This document shows, piece by piece, positions 1 to 7,483 of a stretch of DNA of 64,000 bases. The notes beneath the pieces were generated by a model. It ran no database searches, was not told where the DNA came from, and worked only from the letters and a program-made list of their open reading frames with translations. This DNA is from Flavobacteriales bacterium (lineage in GTDB: Bacteria; Bacteroidota; Bacteroidia; Flavobacteriales; Flavobacteriaceae): assembly GCA_017303755.1 (NCBI GenBank), contig JAFLBS010000002.1:124001-188000 (forward strand). The letters run 5' to 3'. Both the position numbers and the translations under genes were made by a program. Numbering within the stretch: position 1 is the stretch's first letter; each line of letters starts with the position of its first letter.

Positions 1-455
1 CTGTTAGTGCCACGATACCGGCTACTGATTTGACAGGAACTTTACCATCTTCAGTTTCATTAGGTAATGCAGTTGCAACCTCATTGAACGCAACGGGGGC
101 TATTACCTCAAGTTCAGGGGGTATTGGTTACACAGCAGGTAATGGTGGTGTAGTTTCTCAATCAGGTAGCAAGTCAACATTAGTGGAATTAAATAAATTA
201 GCTGGTAATATTACTTTGAATGGTTCTATTTTGAACGCTGGTGAGATTGTTTCATTTACTTTGACTAATAGCCAAATAGGAGCGAACGATGTATTGTTTC
301 TTCAACATCAAGCAGTTGGGACATTTGGGGGGTATACTCTAAATGGGAGAACTGCAGCGGGTAGTGCTATTATTTCGATAAGAAATAATACTGCTGCTTC
401 TTTATCAGAGGCAATAGTAGTTCGATTTATTGTTATCAAATCTACAATTTCTTAG
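1..455 (+). CDS. phage tail-fibre-like protein, C-terminal part (5' end outside window)
   Basis: The reading frame is open from base 3 with no stop upstream, so the gene begins before the window. About 150 residues are visible, rich in Gly, Ser, Thr and Asn, with no Cys. The end contains a stretch GIGYTAGNGG, then SKSTLVELNKLAGNITLNG, then SFTLTNSQI, then SLSEAIVVRFIVIKS. That order of short beta-strand motifs resembles the C-terminal domain of phage and prophage tail-fibre proteins, where 'SKST..LNK..G.ITM' and 'FTLTNS.I' recur. A hairpin terminator follows directly. The assignment is by remembered motif pattern, not by a search. A host surface adhesin with the same domain is the alternative. 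It may belong to a prophage or to the same accessory region as the recombinase downstream. Confidence 0.55.
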   Translation, partial: VSATIPATDLTGTLPSSVSLGNAVATSLNATGAITSSSGGIGYTAGNGGVVSQSGSKSTLVELNKLAGNITLNGSILNAGEIVSFTLTNSQIGANDVLFLQHQAVGTFGGYTLNGRTAAGSAIISIRNNTAASLSEAIVVRFIVIKSTIS

Positions 456-475
456 ATTTTATAATTTTAAGCTAG

Positions 476-512
476 AAAAGGTGTATTGAAAATAAAGATC
501 AGTACACCTTTT
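476..512 (+). terminator. hairpin terminator after the tail-fibre-like gene
   Basis: Perfect 10 bp arms AAAAGGTGTA (476-485) and TACACCTTTT (503-512) with a 17-base loop, 20 bases after the stop codon. The right arm ends in four T residues. The arms are symmetrical, so it could also stop transcription from the other strand. Confidence 0.75.
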
Positions 513-601
513 GTTTGGGATGAAATTTATTAATCAATACTAGCTCAATTTAAATTCATCTCAATAAATTTTAGATTATAGTTGATCGTTTTTTGATTAG
601 C

Positions 602-1960
602 TTATTTTTTTGTGAATTTTTTGTACAACTTAGTATCGTTGGAAATCAGTTCTAGAATGTAGATTCCCTTTGGGAGATTTCCCACATAAATACTTTTTTC
701 ATCTCCATTATGATGCGCTACTTTGACTCCTAATAAGTTAAAGATACTAATGCTCTCTATTTCATATTTAGAGTTTATATTTAACTCATTTGATACTGGA
801 TTAGGAAATAAAATAAAATCAGAATATTCTTCCAAATCATTAGTTGATAGAGGTCCGCAATCTATAGCTGTTGGAGTCGTTCTGGTAACAAAAGAGCCAT
901 CTCCAATTTGGCCATCATTATTTAATCCCCAAGAAAAAAGTGTTCCATCTGCATTAATAGCCGTTGAACGGTAACCATTAATTATGATGTCCTCCCAATT
1001 AGACAAAGTACCCATTTGTTGCGGAGCAGTTTTGCTGACCAAAGTTCCATCTCCAAGTTGACCATTGTTGTTAAAACCCCAAGACCAAATAGTTCCATCT
1101 TGTTTTATAGCCATACTAAATTCAGAACCCGCGGCTATTTTTGACCAATTGTCTAAAGAACCTATCTGTGTTGGTAGTGTTTTACTTGCTGTAATCCCTA
1201 TACCCAATTGACCAGCATTATTTCTCCCCCAACCCCACAAGGTTCCGTTGTTTTTTATTGCCAAACTGTGAAATGTTCCCGCTTCAAAAGCACTCCAGTC
1301 TGTATTATTTCCGATTGCTACAGGTAAACTTCGATTTGTTGTTGTACCATCACCTAACTGACCAAAACTATTGCTACCCCAACCCCAAAGCGTATTGTCT
1401 GCTTTGATCGCTAAAGTATAAGAACCTCCTCCTTTTACGGATATCCAAGTATTTCCGTTCCCAACTTGAGTGGGTACGTTTTTATTGATTAGTGTTCCAT
1501 CACCACATTGGCCTGTAGTATTTAATCCCCAAACCCATAGAGTTCCATTAGTCTTCAAAGCTTGGAAATGATAACCAGAGGGATTAGAATCAATTGAACT
1601 CCAATTTGTATCTGTACCAATTTGAATAGGCATGTTTTTATTGATAAAAGTGCCATCACCCAGTTGGCCAAAATCGTTTCTTCCCCAAGACCACAAGGTG
1701 CCGTTTGCTTTTAAAGCTAATGAGGTTTGTGTTGCTGCTGCTAAATCGGTCCAATCGGTATCACTACCAATTTGAATCGGTGTGGCTCGGTCTATGAAAG
1801 TTCCATCTCCAATTTGTCCATAAGAATTATCACCCCAAGCCCACAATGTACCATTAGATTTTATCGCTAACGAATGTGTGGCTGAAATTGATATTTTTTC
1901 CCAACATTGAGCCAAGCAAAAAAAAGGAAGAACAAGGAATAACGAAATTATCTTTTTCAT
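602..1960 (-). CDS. secreted RCC1-repeat protein with T9SS sorting domain
   Basis: 452 residues. An N-terminal signal peptide (MKKIISLFLVLPFFCLAQ) leads into seven RCC1-type repeats of about 50 residues. Each repeat has the core 'A.K.NGTLW.WG.N..GQ.GDGT', which predicts one seven-bladed beta-propeller (about residues 20-370). The C-terminal 80 residues contain FPNPVSNELNI, then GIYILEL and a Lys-rich end. This is a type A sorting signal of the type IX secretion system, so the protein should be exported across the outer membrane and released or anchored. RCC1 propellers bind proteins or nucleic acids in eukaryotes; the ligand here is unknown. The gene stands alone, with its 5' end facing the frameshifted gene at 2107. 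Confidence 0.85.
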   Translation of the reverse strand: MKKIISLFLVLPFFCLAQCWEKISISATHSLAIKSNGTLWAWGDNSYGQIGDGTFIDRATPIQIGSDTDWTDLAAATQTSLALKANGTLWSWGRNDFGQLGDGTFINKNMPIQIGTDTNWSSIDSNPSGYHFQALKTNGTLWVWGLNTTGQCGDGTLINKNVPTQVGNGNTWISVKGGGSYTLAIKADNTLWGWGSNSFGQLGDGTTTNRSLPVAIGNNTDWSAFEAGTFHSLAIKNNGTLWGWGRNNAGQLGIGITASKTLPTQIGSLDNWSKIAAGSEFSMAIKQDGTIWSWGFNNNGQLGDGTLVSKTAPQQMGTLSNWEDIIINGYRSTAINADGTLFSWGLNNDGQIGDGSFVTRTTPTAIDCGPLSTNDLEEYSDFILFPNPVSNELNINSKYEIESISIFNLLGVKVAHHNGDEKSIYVGNLPKGIYILELISNDTKLYKKFTKK

Positions 1961-2106
1961 AATAGTTTTTTTTACTGAATCACAGCAAGTTTCTAGTTTA
2001 CAATGATATCAAATTACAATTTTTGTAAAATTAATTATTATTACGACCAACAGCAACAGTAAAAACACTTAATTTTTTTCAATTTTAGGACGAATATCCT
2101 TTCAGT
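1961..2106. other. AT-rich intergenic gap between divergent gene starts
   Basis: No open frame or hairpin of note. It separates the leftward RCC1 gene from the rightward broken gene, so it should hold promoters for both. I could not pick convincing -33/-7 pairs. Confidence 0.4.
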
Positions 2107-3223
2107 ATGAATGATTTTGCAGTTTTTTGATGGTACTTCACTTTTTTAATTACTCCATCAAATTGCGTGACCTAAGTAAGTTATATGTTATTAATGTCGT
2201 TTTTGAGATGCTTACATCGGATAAGATGCTTAAAACCAATACAGAGAGCCGTTATTTAACTCATGTTTTATTAGTTGATTTTAAAAATTATCCATCGAAA
2301 ATAAAGTTAAATACGAGGGTACTACTGTAAAACAAAACGTAGTAACTCTATGTAGGTAATTTTGAAATTGTCGAGGTTAGTGATACTCACGCAAGACCTG
2401 TAAATGTTGATTTAATAGAGATATCAAAAGATAATGAAGAATCTTTAAATAAGATTTTATTAGTAATTATGCTTGTTTAACACATGATATCGGAACAGTT
2501 GAAAATTACATTCTAAAAATTAATAATTACCTGCCAAATATTGTTAGAGCAAAGATGGTTAACTTATTAAATGAGAAAGTTTATATTCAATTTTATTATC
2601 CTGAGTTTTCAAAGAATTTTACTCTTGATGATGAAAATTTAGTGATATTAATTAAATACTACTTAACGCTCCAAGATGACGATTTTTACATCAAGAATTT
2701 TAAGAGAAATATCGAGATAATTGAAGATATATTAATTGATTTAGACTATGATCATAATATTGAATTGATAAATCAAATTTTGGAGTTTATAGTTTCTGAA
2801 AACAACAGCAATCATTTAATTTTTAATTCTTTTAATGAAAAAACAAATAGGAATGAATTTGGGCTTCTAAAAAACGTAAGTTCATTTTTTAAAAGTAATT
2901 ATCCTAAAGAAATAGCAATAAGTGAAAACTTAATGCCTACAAATGTTGAGTTTTTAACTTTTTGCTTTGAAGTTGATGACGATGCATTGAATAAAAATTG
3001 TATGGATAATGTTAGTAAGAAAACTTATAATATCTCTGGTTTTAAAGGTTTTCTTGATGTAATAATGCCATTTATAGTAAATGAGAGCGATAAAAAATTG
3101 AGGAAATTATTAGTAAATAAAATACTTGACATGTATGAAAAGAGTAATTTTAATGTTGAAAATAAAACTTTAACAACCCATGGTATCAAAGAAAAAATCG
3201 GTATTATTAAAGCTTTAAAATGA
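2107..3223 (+). pseudogene. unidentified gene broken by at least five frameshifts
   Basis: The long open piece is 2555-3223 (222 codons), but coding sense clearly continues upstream in shifting frames. Reading from ATG 2107 gives MNDFAVF, then DGTSLF, then NYSIKLRDLSKLYVI. After another shift the frame reads IENKVKYEGTTVKQNVVT, then YVGNFEIVEVSDTHARP, then FISNYACLTHDIGTVENY, and finally runs into the open piece without a break. Shifts lie near 2122 (six T, five expected), 2142 (six T, five expected), 2286 (A run), 2352 and 2456 (T run). Most are single-base changes in homopolymers. The restored protein would be about 370 residues, Asn/Lys/Ile-rich and probably cytoplasmic. I do not recognise the family. 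Neighbouring genes show no such damage, so true decay is likelier than poor sequence. Confidence 0.75.
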
Positions 3224-3489
3224 TGGATATTATATTTTTAAATTTTGTTCAAAATCACACAATATTTATTTCATAAAACAGAATAGATTTTCTAGAAACT
3301 GTTGAAAAACTGAGGATAATTAATAATTCAATCCAGAACGAAGGTGTTAAAGCGCAGAAATTACTCATTTAAAATTTATAAAAACTACAAATATATTCGC
3401 ATTGATTTACAATGATTTGAAATGACGGCAATTGATATTCATCTATACGTTAACATTTAAATCTATGCTAATTGAATTTATAGATTTTT
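3224..3489. other. AT-rich gap, no gene seen
   Basis: 266 bases between the converging ends of the broken gene and the small membrane-protein gene. I see no open frame, RNA gene or strong hairpin. The left boundary of the ssrA-integrated element could lie here or further left; no copy of the ssrA 3' end is visible. Confidence 0.4.
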
Positions 3490-3813
3490 TCAAGCAAATT
3501 TTTTTTGTCGTTTTTTATCAATAGATTGTTGGTAAGCATAAATTATTATACCACCAAGAATAATTGAGAAAGTAATCATCCTCCAATGATTTTTAAGATA
3601 TGTGCCGAAGTAAAATTGTTCTGGTTTTGAATCAATAATAAAAGGAGAATTACTATCTTCTATAATTAACTCATGTGGAATATCTTTAGTAATGTTATAT
3701 TGTGCAATCTGGTCAAATGTATAGTTGACGTATTGAACTGCTTGCTTTGCGGTTAGATCCTGATGGATAGCATGTGGAAATAATTCTGGTATTGTGGGTT
3801 TTCTAAAATCCAT
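3490..3813 (-). CDS. small single-TM protein of the mobile module
   Basis: 107 residues, not recognised. Residues 1-70 are soluble and contain PELFPHAIHQDLTAKQAVQY. One membrane helix follows at about residues 79-95 (ITFSIILGGIIIYAYQ), then a basic tail (KKRQKKFA). There is no signal peptide, so the N-terminal part should face the cytoplasm or be inserted by a C-terminal helix. Its start overlaps the end of the upstream zinc-motif gene by 11 bp, so the two are translationally coupled and transcribed from the control region near 4340. Membership of the mobile module is inferred from position. Confidence 0.65.
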   Translation of the reverse strand: MDFRKPTIPELFPHAIHQDLTAKQAVQYVNYTFDQIAQYNITKDIPHELIIEDSNSPFIIDSKPEQFYFGTYLKNHWRMITFSIILGGIIIYAYQQSIDKKRQKKFA

Positions 3814-4309
3814 GGGTTTGTTTGTTTAATATTTTATAAAGTTGTTTTTCTGAATCTGCCAGCATAATTCCATAGTCATAACAAACTTTCAATTCACGCC
3901 TTGTGTTATTTTCTATCAATGTGCTGTGGAAGAAATTGAAATCATAACCCTCGTAGTTAAGAACCGAAAGATGAATTGATCCTTTACTTTTATATTCATT
4001 GCTAGTGTATATTTTAACCAAAATTTCCTTGTTCTTTTTTACATGGTTTGTAAAATCTCGTTCCATTTTGTCAACTACTTTTCGTTTGTCATTATTATAA
4101 TCAATACGATGTTGTTCGCAGCAATACAATTGTCGAGAATCCGTGGGTATAAACTTAGTATCACAATCATCTTTTTGACAATTACGTGGCGCGTATCTTC
4201 TATTAGAAATACGAGTTTCTCTTTCTGTGTTAATTTTCATTACACTTCTTATTTTAGGATGAGTAATTTGTGCCTCAACTGTTTTAGTGTCTTTCTTTTC
4301 CATTTTCAA
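3803..4309 (-). CDS. zinc-motif protein of the mobile module
   Basis: 168 residues. The N-terminal 50 residues are basic and contain RISNRRYAPRNC. A compact metal site follows: C-x4-C (CQKDDC), then about 17 residues on YCCEQHR. This resembles the short zinc fingers ('F.P....Q.YC...CR') found in small proteins carried with integrases. The C-terminal half is mixed alpha/beta with no family I recognise. A nucleic-acid-binding role is plausible but inferred. ATG 4309 and ATG 4303 are both possible starts; the promoter at 4326-4357 suits either. It forms an operon with the TM protein gene. Confidence 0.65.
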   Translation of the reverse strand: MKMEKKDTKTVEAQITHPKIRSVMKINTERETRISNRRYAPRNCQKDDCDTKFIPTDSRQLYCCEQHRIDYNNDKRKVVDKMERDFTNHVKKNKEILVKIYTSNEYKSKGSIHLSVLNYEGYDFNFFHSTLIENNTRRELKVCYDYGIMLADSEKQLYKILNKQTHGF

Positions 4310-4325
4310 TTATTAAAAAGTTAAA

Positions 4326-4357
4326 CAAATGTATCAAAAGTTTGTTTTAATTACAAA
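4326..4357 (-). promoter_or_regulatory. leftward promoter of the zinc-motif/TM operon
   Basis: On the minus strand the -7 box is TACATTTG (plus-strand CAAATGTA, 4326-4333) and the -33 box is TTTG (plus-strand CAAA, 4354-4357), 20 bases apart. This matches the Bacteroidota consensus exactly and lies 17 bases before the first ATG. Confidence 0.7.
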
Positions 4358-4362
4358 CTTTT
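4336..4362. promoter_or_regulatory. candidate operator shared by both promoters
   Basis: Perfect 10 bp inverted repeat AAAAGTTTGT (4336-4345) / ACAAACTTTT (4353-4362) with a 7-base centre TTTAATT. It fills the spacer of the leftward promoter and covers the start of the rightward one. MerR-type regulators bind dyads in long promoter spacers, and a MerR-like gene starts 23 bases away. The regulatory role is inferred. Confidence 0.55.
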
Positions 4363-4371
4363 TTATATTTA
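4341..4371 (+). promoter_or_regulatory. rightward promoter of the regulator gene
   Basis: TTTG at 4341-4344, a 19-base spacer, then TATATTTA at 4364-4371, which is one base from TAnnTTTG. It sits 14 bases before ATG 4385, giving a very short leader. It overlaps the leftward promoter back to back. Confidence 0.6.
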
Positions 4372-4384
4372 CAAAAAATATGAG

Positions 4385-5290
4385 ATGATAAACATTGATA
4401 GAGAAGAATATCATTTGAATTACCATAAAACGGATGAATTATCCACTAAGTTGAAAGAAAGAATTTTTCTGAAAACCGAACTGGATATTGTTTATACTGA
4501 TATTGCTAATTGGGAACGAAATGGATTACTCGAAATTGGTGAAGGAGAAAAGGGAGATTGGAAAAAGTTGAATTACATCGAATATGTTTGGCTCTGTATT
4601 ATTAGTGATCTTAGAGATTTTGGTTTTTCGTATAAAAACATTATCGAAGTAAAATTGTTTTTATTTCATCAATTTACGGCTGAACAGGTCCATGTTGCGG
4701 TATCGCAAATAGATGATAATAGAAGAGAAATAATTGATGATTTAATTAAAAGCAGTAATGTAGTAACACCACTCGATCAGAATTTCGAACTTATGAGTGT
4801 GTTGGAAGTGTTACTAGAAGCTGAGATTATTCAATCAACCCCTACTTCAATATTAGTGTCAAAAGATAGTTCTGGATTAGTTGTTCCTATTTCAAAAGAC
4901 ATCCTTAAAGATTATATAAATACTGATGTCATTCATATCCTTGATGACTTATTTGAAGGAAATTTTTGTTCGATTTCACTTAGTAAAATTGCTAATAAGT
5001 TTTTTGTAAAAAGTAACAATCAGTCATCAAGTTACCTGACTTCAATTTTAAGTAGTAATGAAAAAAAACTTTTAAAGATTATTAGAAAGCAATCTAAAAC
5101 GATTAAAAAAATTACAGTAATAATTAATGAAGGAGAAATGGATAGGATTGAAGTAACCTCTTTAAAAAAAGTACAACTAGAAAGCCGATTACTTGAACAT
5201 ATAAAAAAAGGAGATTACCAAAAAATTACTATTGATACTGTTGATGGTAATATTGTAAACTTTGAGAATACTGAAAAAATTAAATTATGA
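4385..5290 (+). CDS. MerR-like DNA-binding regulator of the mobile module
   Basis: 301 residues. Residues 30-95 look like a winged-helix MerR domain: TDIANWERNGLL (compare 'R.WE..GLL' of MerR recognition helices), then WKKLNYIEYVWLCIISDLR and GFSYKNI, the 'L..I..LR.LGFSL..I' pattern. The remaining 200 residues have a long helical part and a Lys-rich C-terminus (KKLLKIIRKQSKTIKKI), with no known effector domain. It is the first gene of the rightward arm and is followed after 61 bp by the small gene and the recombinase. It probably controls both arms through the dyad at 4336-4362. The MerR assignment is by pattern and moderately sure; the target is inferred. Confidence 0.7.
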   Translation: MINIDREEYHLNYHKTDELSTKLKERIFLKTELDIVYTDIANWERNGLLEIGEGEKGDWKKLNYIEYVWLCIISDLRDFGFSYKNIIEVKLFLFHQFTAEQVHVAVSQIDDNRREIIDDLIKSSNVVTPLDQNFELMSVLEVLLEAEIIQSTPTSILVSKDSSGLVVPISKDILKDYINTDVIHILDDLFEGNFCSISLSKIANKFFVKSNNQSSSYLTSILSSNEKKLLKIIRKQSKTIKKITVIINEGEMDRIEVTSLKKVQLESRLLEHIKKGDYQKITIDTVDGNIVNFENTEKIKL

Positions 5291-5350
5291 TACTGATTTC
5301 CTCAGATCTATACAAAAATAGTACGCTTATCGGAAAAACCGAAAGTAATG

Positions 5351-5369
5351 CATGTTATCAAATAACATG
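5351..5369 (+). promoter_or_regulatory. hairpin covering two start codons
   Basis: CATGTTAT (5351-5358), loop CAA, ATAACATG (5362-5369): a perfect 8 bp stem with a 3-base loop. It includes both candidate ATG codons of the small gene (5352 and 5367), so as RNA it would occlude the start. A translational control role is inferred. Confidence 0.5.
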
Positions 5370-5564
5370 GTTTCAATTACTGAATGTAAAAAAATATTAA
5401 ACAAAGAAGGATTAAAATACACAGAAGAAGAAATTCAAAGTATTAAAGAATTACTTGAACTTTTTGTTCAATCTAGTTTTAAATTATATAAAGAACAACA
5501 GCAAAATGAAAAAAGCAGTAATAATGTGTCGTGTGAGCAGCGACGAGCAAGCAAAAGGGTTTAG
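5352..5564 (+). CDS. small conserved-looking protein upstream of recombinase
   Basis: 70 residues, predicted mostly helical, with the core ITECKKILNK and YTEEEIQSIKELLELF. I recall similar 'ITE.KKILN..G..YT.EEI..I' small proteins beside recombinases and integrases in Bacteroidota, with no assigned function. The start may be ATG 5352 or ATG 5367; both lie inside a perfect hairpin (5351-5369). The last 59 bases overlap the recombinase gene in another frame, so its translation probably feeds recombinase translation. The final 18 residues (after about EQQQ) are Ser/Arg-rich and are likely constrained by the overlapping gene. Confidence 0.6.
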   Translation: MLSNNMVSITECKKILNKEGLKYTEEEIQSIKELLELFVQSSFKLYKEQQQNEKSSNNVSCEQRRASKRV

Positions 5565-7062
5565 TCTCGATATACAAAAAGAGCAGCTAACCAATTATTG
5601 TAATCGTAATAATATTACTATTGTAAATGAGTATAAGGAAGATCATTCTGCTAAAAATTTTAATAGGCCAGAGTTTCAAAGATTTCTTTCTTCTTTAAAA
5701 AAGAATAAAGGTACTATTGATGTATTACTTATTACTTCATGGGATAGATTTTCAAGAAACTTGACTGATGCTTTAGTAATGATCAGAAAGCTTAATCAAT
5801 ATGGAATACAGGTTCAAGCAATTGAACAACCGATTGATATGAGTATACCTGAAAACAAAGCAATGTTAGCCTTGTATTTGGCAATACCCGAAATAGACAA
5901 CGATCGTAGATCAATTAAAATTAGAGGAGGTGTTAGGGCTTCATTGAAAGCAGGAAGATGGGCAAGAATGGCACCTGTTGGTTATAAAAACACTAGAGAT
6001 TCAAACAATAAACCCATAGTCATTCCCAGCGAAAAGGCAAAACACATACAATTTGCATTTAAATCTTTTGCTGAGGGTAAGTTGCAAAGTGATATTTTAA
6101 CTGATTTAAGAAAGAAAGGTGTAACTATTAGCAGAAGTAATTTATCCAAACAATTGCGAAATCCATTTTACATAGGAAAAATTATTATCCCCAAAATGGA
6201 TAATGAACCCATGAAGATAATCGATGGATTACACGAAAGTATAATTTCAGAAGAATTATATTTTAAAGTTCAGGATATTTTAAATGGAAAAAGTGCACAT
6301 AAAATTTCCAGCTATATTTTTCAAAGAGAAGAGTTCCCTTTAAGAGGTATTCTCCGTTGCCATTCATGTAATTCTTTATTGACTGCGAGTAAGTCTAAAA
6401 GTTGTACAGGAAGAAGATATTCATATTACCATTGTAATTATTGCAAAACGACTCGGTTTTCATCCGAAAAACTGAATACATTTTTCGAGGATTTACTATC
6501 TGATTTTAAATTCACAAAAAGTTCTATTGAATTATATGAGTTAATGATGAAAGAGCAATTTAAAAATAGCGGTCTCAATCAAAATAGTACTATTGAAACA
6601 GTAAAGAGTAATCTGTCGGAGATCGAATTACGGATTCAAAAACTTCAAGATTTGTTTGTTGACGGTGATATTGAGAAAGACCATTTTCAGCAAACATCCG
6701 AAAGATACGCTAAGACTCGACAAGATTTACTTCGAACTTTAGAATCTCAAAATTCAGTTTCAAATGAATATCAAAAATGGCTGAAATCGGGCATTCACAT
6801 GTTGTATGATATCAAAAATCATTACTTGAATTCTGAAATTGCAGAAAAGCAAAAATTGATTAGTTCGATATTTCCTGAAAACTTTTACTTCGACGGAGAG
6901 AAATGTCGAACTACAAGAATCAATGATGTGTTAAGATGTATCTTGCAGATTGACAGTGATATAGACGATAAAAAAAGTGGACAATTCTCTAAAAAATTAG
7001 AATTGTCCACTCTGGTGGAGTCGCCGAGAATCGAACTCGGGTCCAAACAAGCAATCAAATAG
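5506..7062 (+). CDS. large serine recombinase (site-specific integrase)
   Basis: 518 residues from ATG 5506, chosen because MKKAVIMCRVSSDEQ begins the resolvase domain; an upstream in-frame ATG at 5455 adds only unrelated residues. The catalytic Ser is S11 in CRVSSDEQ. The resolvase domain covers about 1-145 and the recombinase domain about 150-260. A zinc ribbon follows (C285-x2-C288 and C310-x2-C313), then a coiled-coil region at about 355-415. The order matches large serine integrases, which insert DNA between short attB and attP sites. The C-terminus is unusual: residues 504-518 (VESPRIELGSKQAIK) are read antisense through the 3' end of ssrA, so the gene's natural end was altered or set by integration there. 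Confidence 0.92.
   Translation: MKKAVIMCRVSSDEQAKGFSLDIQKEQLTNYCNRNNITIVNEYKEDHSAKNFNRPEFQRFLSSLKKNKGTIDVLLITSWDRFSRNLTDALVMIRKLNQYGIQVQAIEQPIDMSIPENKAMLALYLAIPEIDNDRRSIKIRGGVRASLKAGRWARMAPVGYKNTRDSNNKPIVIPSEKAKHIQFAFKSFAEGKLQSDILTDLRKKGVTISRSNLSKQLRNPFYIGKIIIPKMDNEPMKIIDGLHESIISEELYFKVQDILNGKSAHKISSYIFQREEFPLRGILRCHSCNSLLTASKSKSCTGRRYSYYHCNYCKTTRFSSEKLNTFFEDLLSDFKFTKSSIELYELMMKEQFKNSGLNQNSTIETVKSNLSEIELRIQKLQDLFVDGDIEKDHFQQTSERYAKTRQDLLRTLESQNSVSNEYQKWLKSGIHMLYDIKNHYLNSEIAEKQKLISSIFPENFYFDGEKCRTTRINDVLRCILQIDSDIDDKKSGQFSKKLELSTLVESPRIELGSKQAIK
6976..7012 (-). terminator. ssrA terminator inside the recombinase 3' end
   Basis: AGTGGACAATTCT (6976-6988) and AGAATTGTCCACT (7000-7012) form perfect 13 bp arms with an 11-base loop. 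On the minus strand the hairpin starts immediately after the tmRNA CCA and is followed by seven T residues, the layout of an intrinsic terminator. The same bases encode QFSKKLELSTL of the recombinase. The dyad could also be part of the recombination site. Confidence 0.8.
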
Positions 7063-7410
7063 CTTTCTACACGCTTATTCCTTGATTGAATTTTCGACAA
7101 AAAGCAAGGCCAAGAACAGCCACTTTTTGCTTAGCTTTATGAGTGTCAGAAAGGATTTAAAGCATTACCTTTCTTAGGTTTACTTTTACGGTTCACCTAT
7201 ACCAACCGCCATAAACCAAGGCTTTTGAGGTGAATCCAGCTTTCCTACCTTGTAGGAACTAGGCAAATCTTACTATAATTCAGATTAAGCAGCTAAAGCG
7301 TAATTATTTTCGCCGTTTATAAGTTCGTACCTTTGGATTTACGAGCAAAAAGTACAATGCTCGACGTGCTTACTAATCAATTCCACTCGCTGTCAAAACC
7401 AGTCGACCCC
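7013..7410 (-). ncRNA. ssrA: transfer-messenger RNA (tmRNA)
   Basis: About 398 nt. The minus-strand 5' end GGGGTCGACTGGTTTTGAC pairs with the 3' end CGACTCC-ACCA to form the acceptor stem (one G-U pair). A T-arm with TTCGATT lies at the 3' end. The tag reading frame lies at 7285-7314 and reads G-E-N-N-Y-A-L-A-A followed by TAA. The tag marks stalled peptides for proteolysis, and with SmpB the RNA rescues ribosomes. The gene is intact although its 3' end is the integration point of the element to the left. CCA is encoded. Confidence 0.96.
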
Positions 7411-7414
7411 TTTT

Positions 7415-7462
7415 TCAATATCAATATCAATGTCAATGTCAATGTCAATGTCAATGTCAATA
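7415..7462. repeat. hexamer tandem repeat in the ssrA leader
   Basis: Eight units of TCAATG/TCAATA (units 1, 2 and 8 end in A, units 3-7 in G). The array lies between the ssrA promoter and the mature 5' end, so it should be transcribed and then removed from the precursor. Variable copy number between strains is likely. Confidence 0.9.
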
Positions 7463-7483
7463 ATCGATTCTAAAATCGTGCCA

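Noticed and set aside
2127..2330. Independent 67-codon gene
   Set aside because: Its sequence joins in sense with the neighbouring frames as part of one broken gene.
1..5500. Direct repeat of the ssrA 3' end as the left attachment site
   Set aside because: I looked for copies of the phrases around 7013-7060 in the left part of the window and found none. Serine integrases can use very short cores, so no left boundary is claimed.
7013..7090. tRNA gene
   Set aside because: The TTCGATT arm and CCA end look like a tRNA 3' half, but the 5' half is about 330 bases away and the tag frame proves it is tmRNA.
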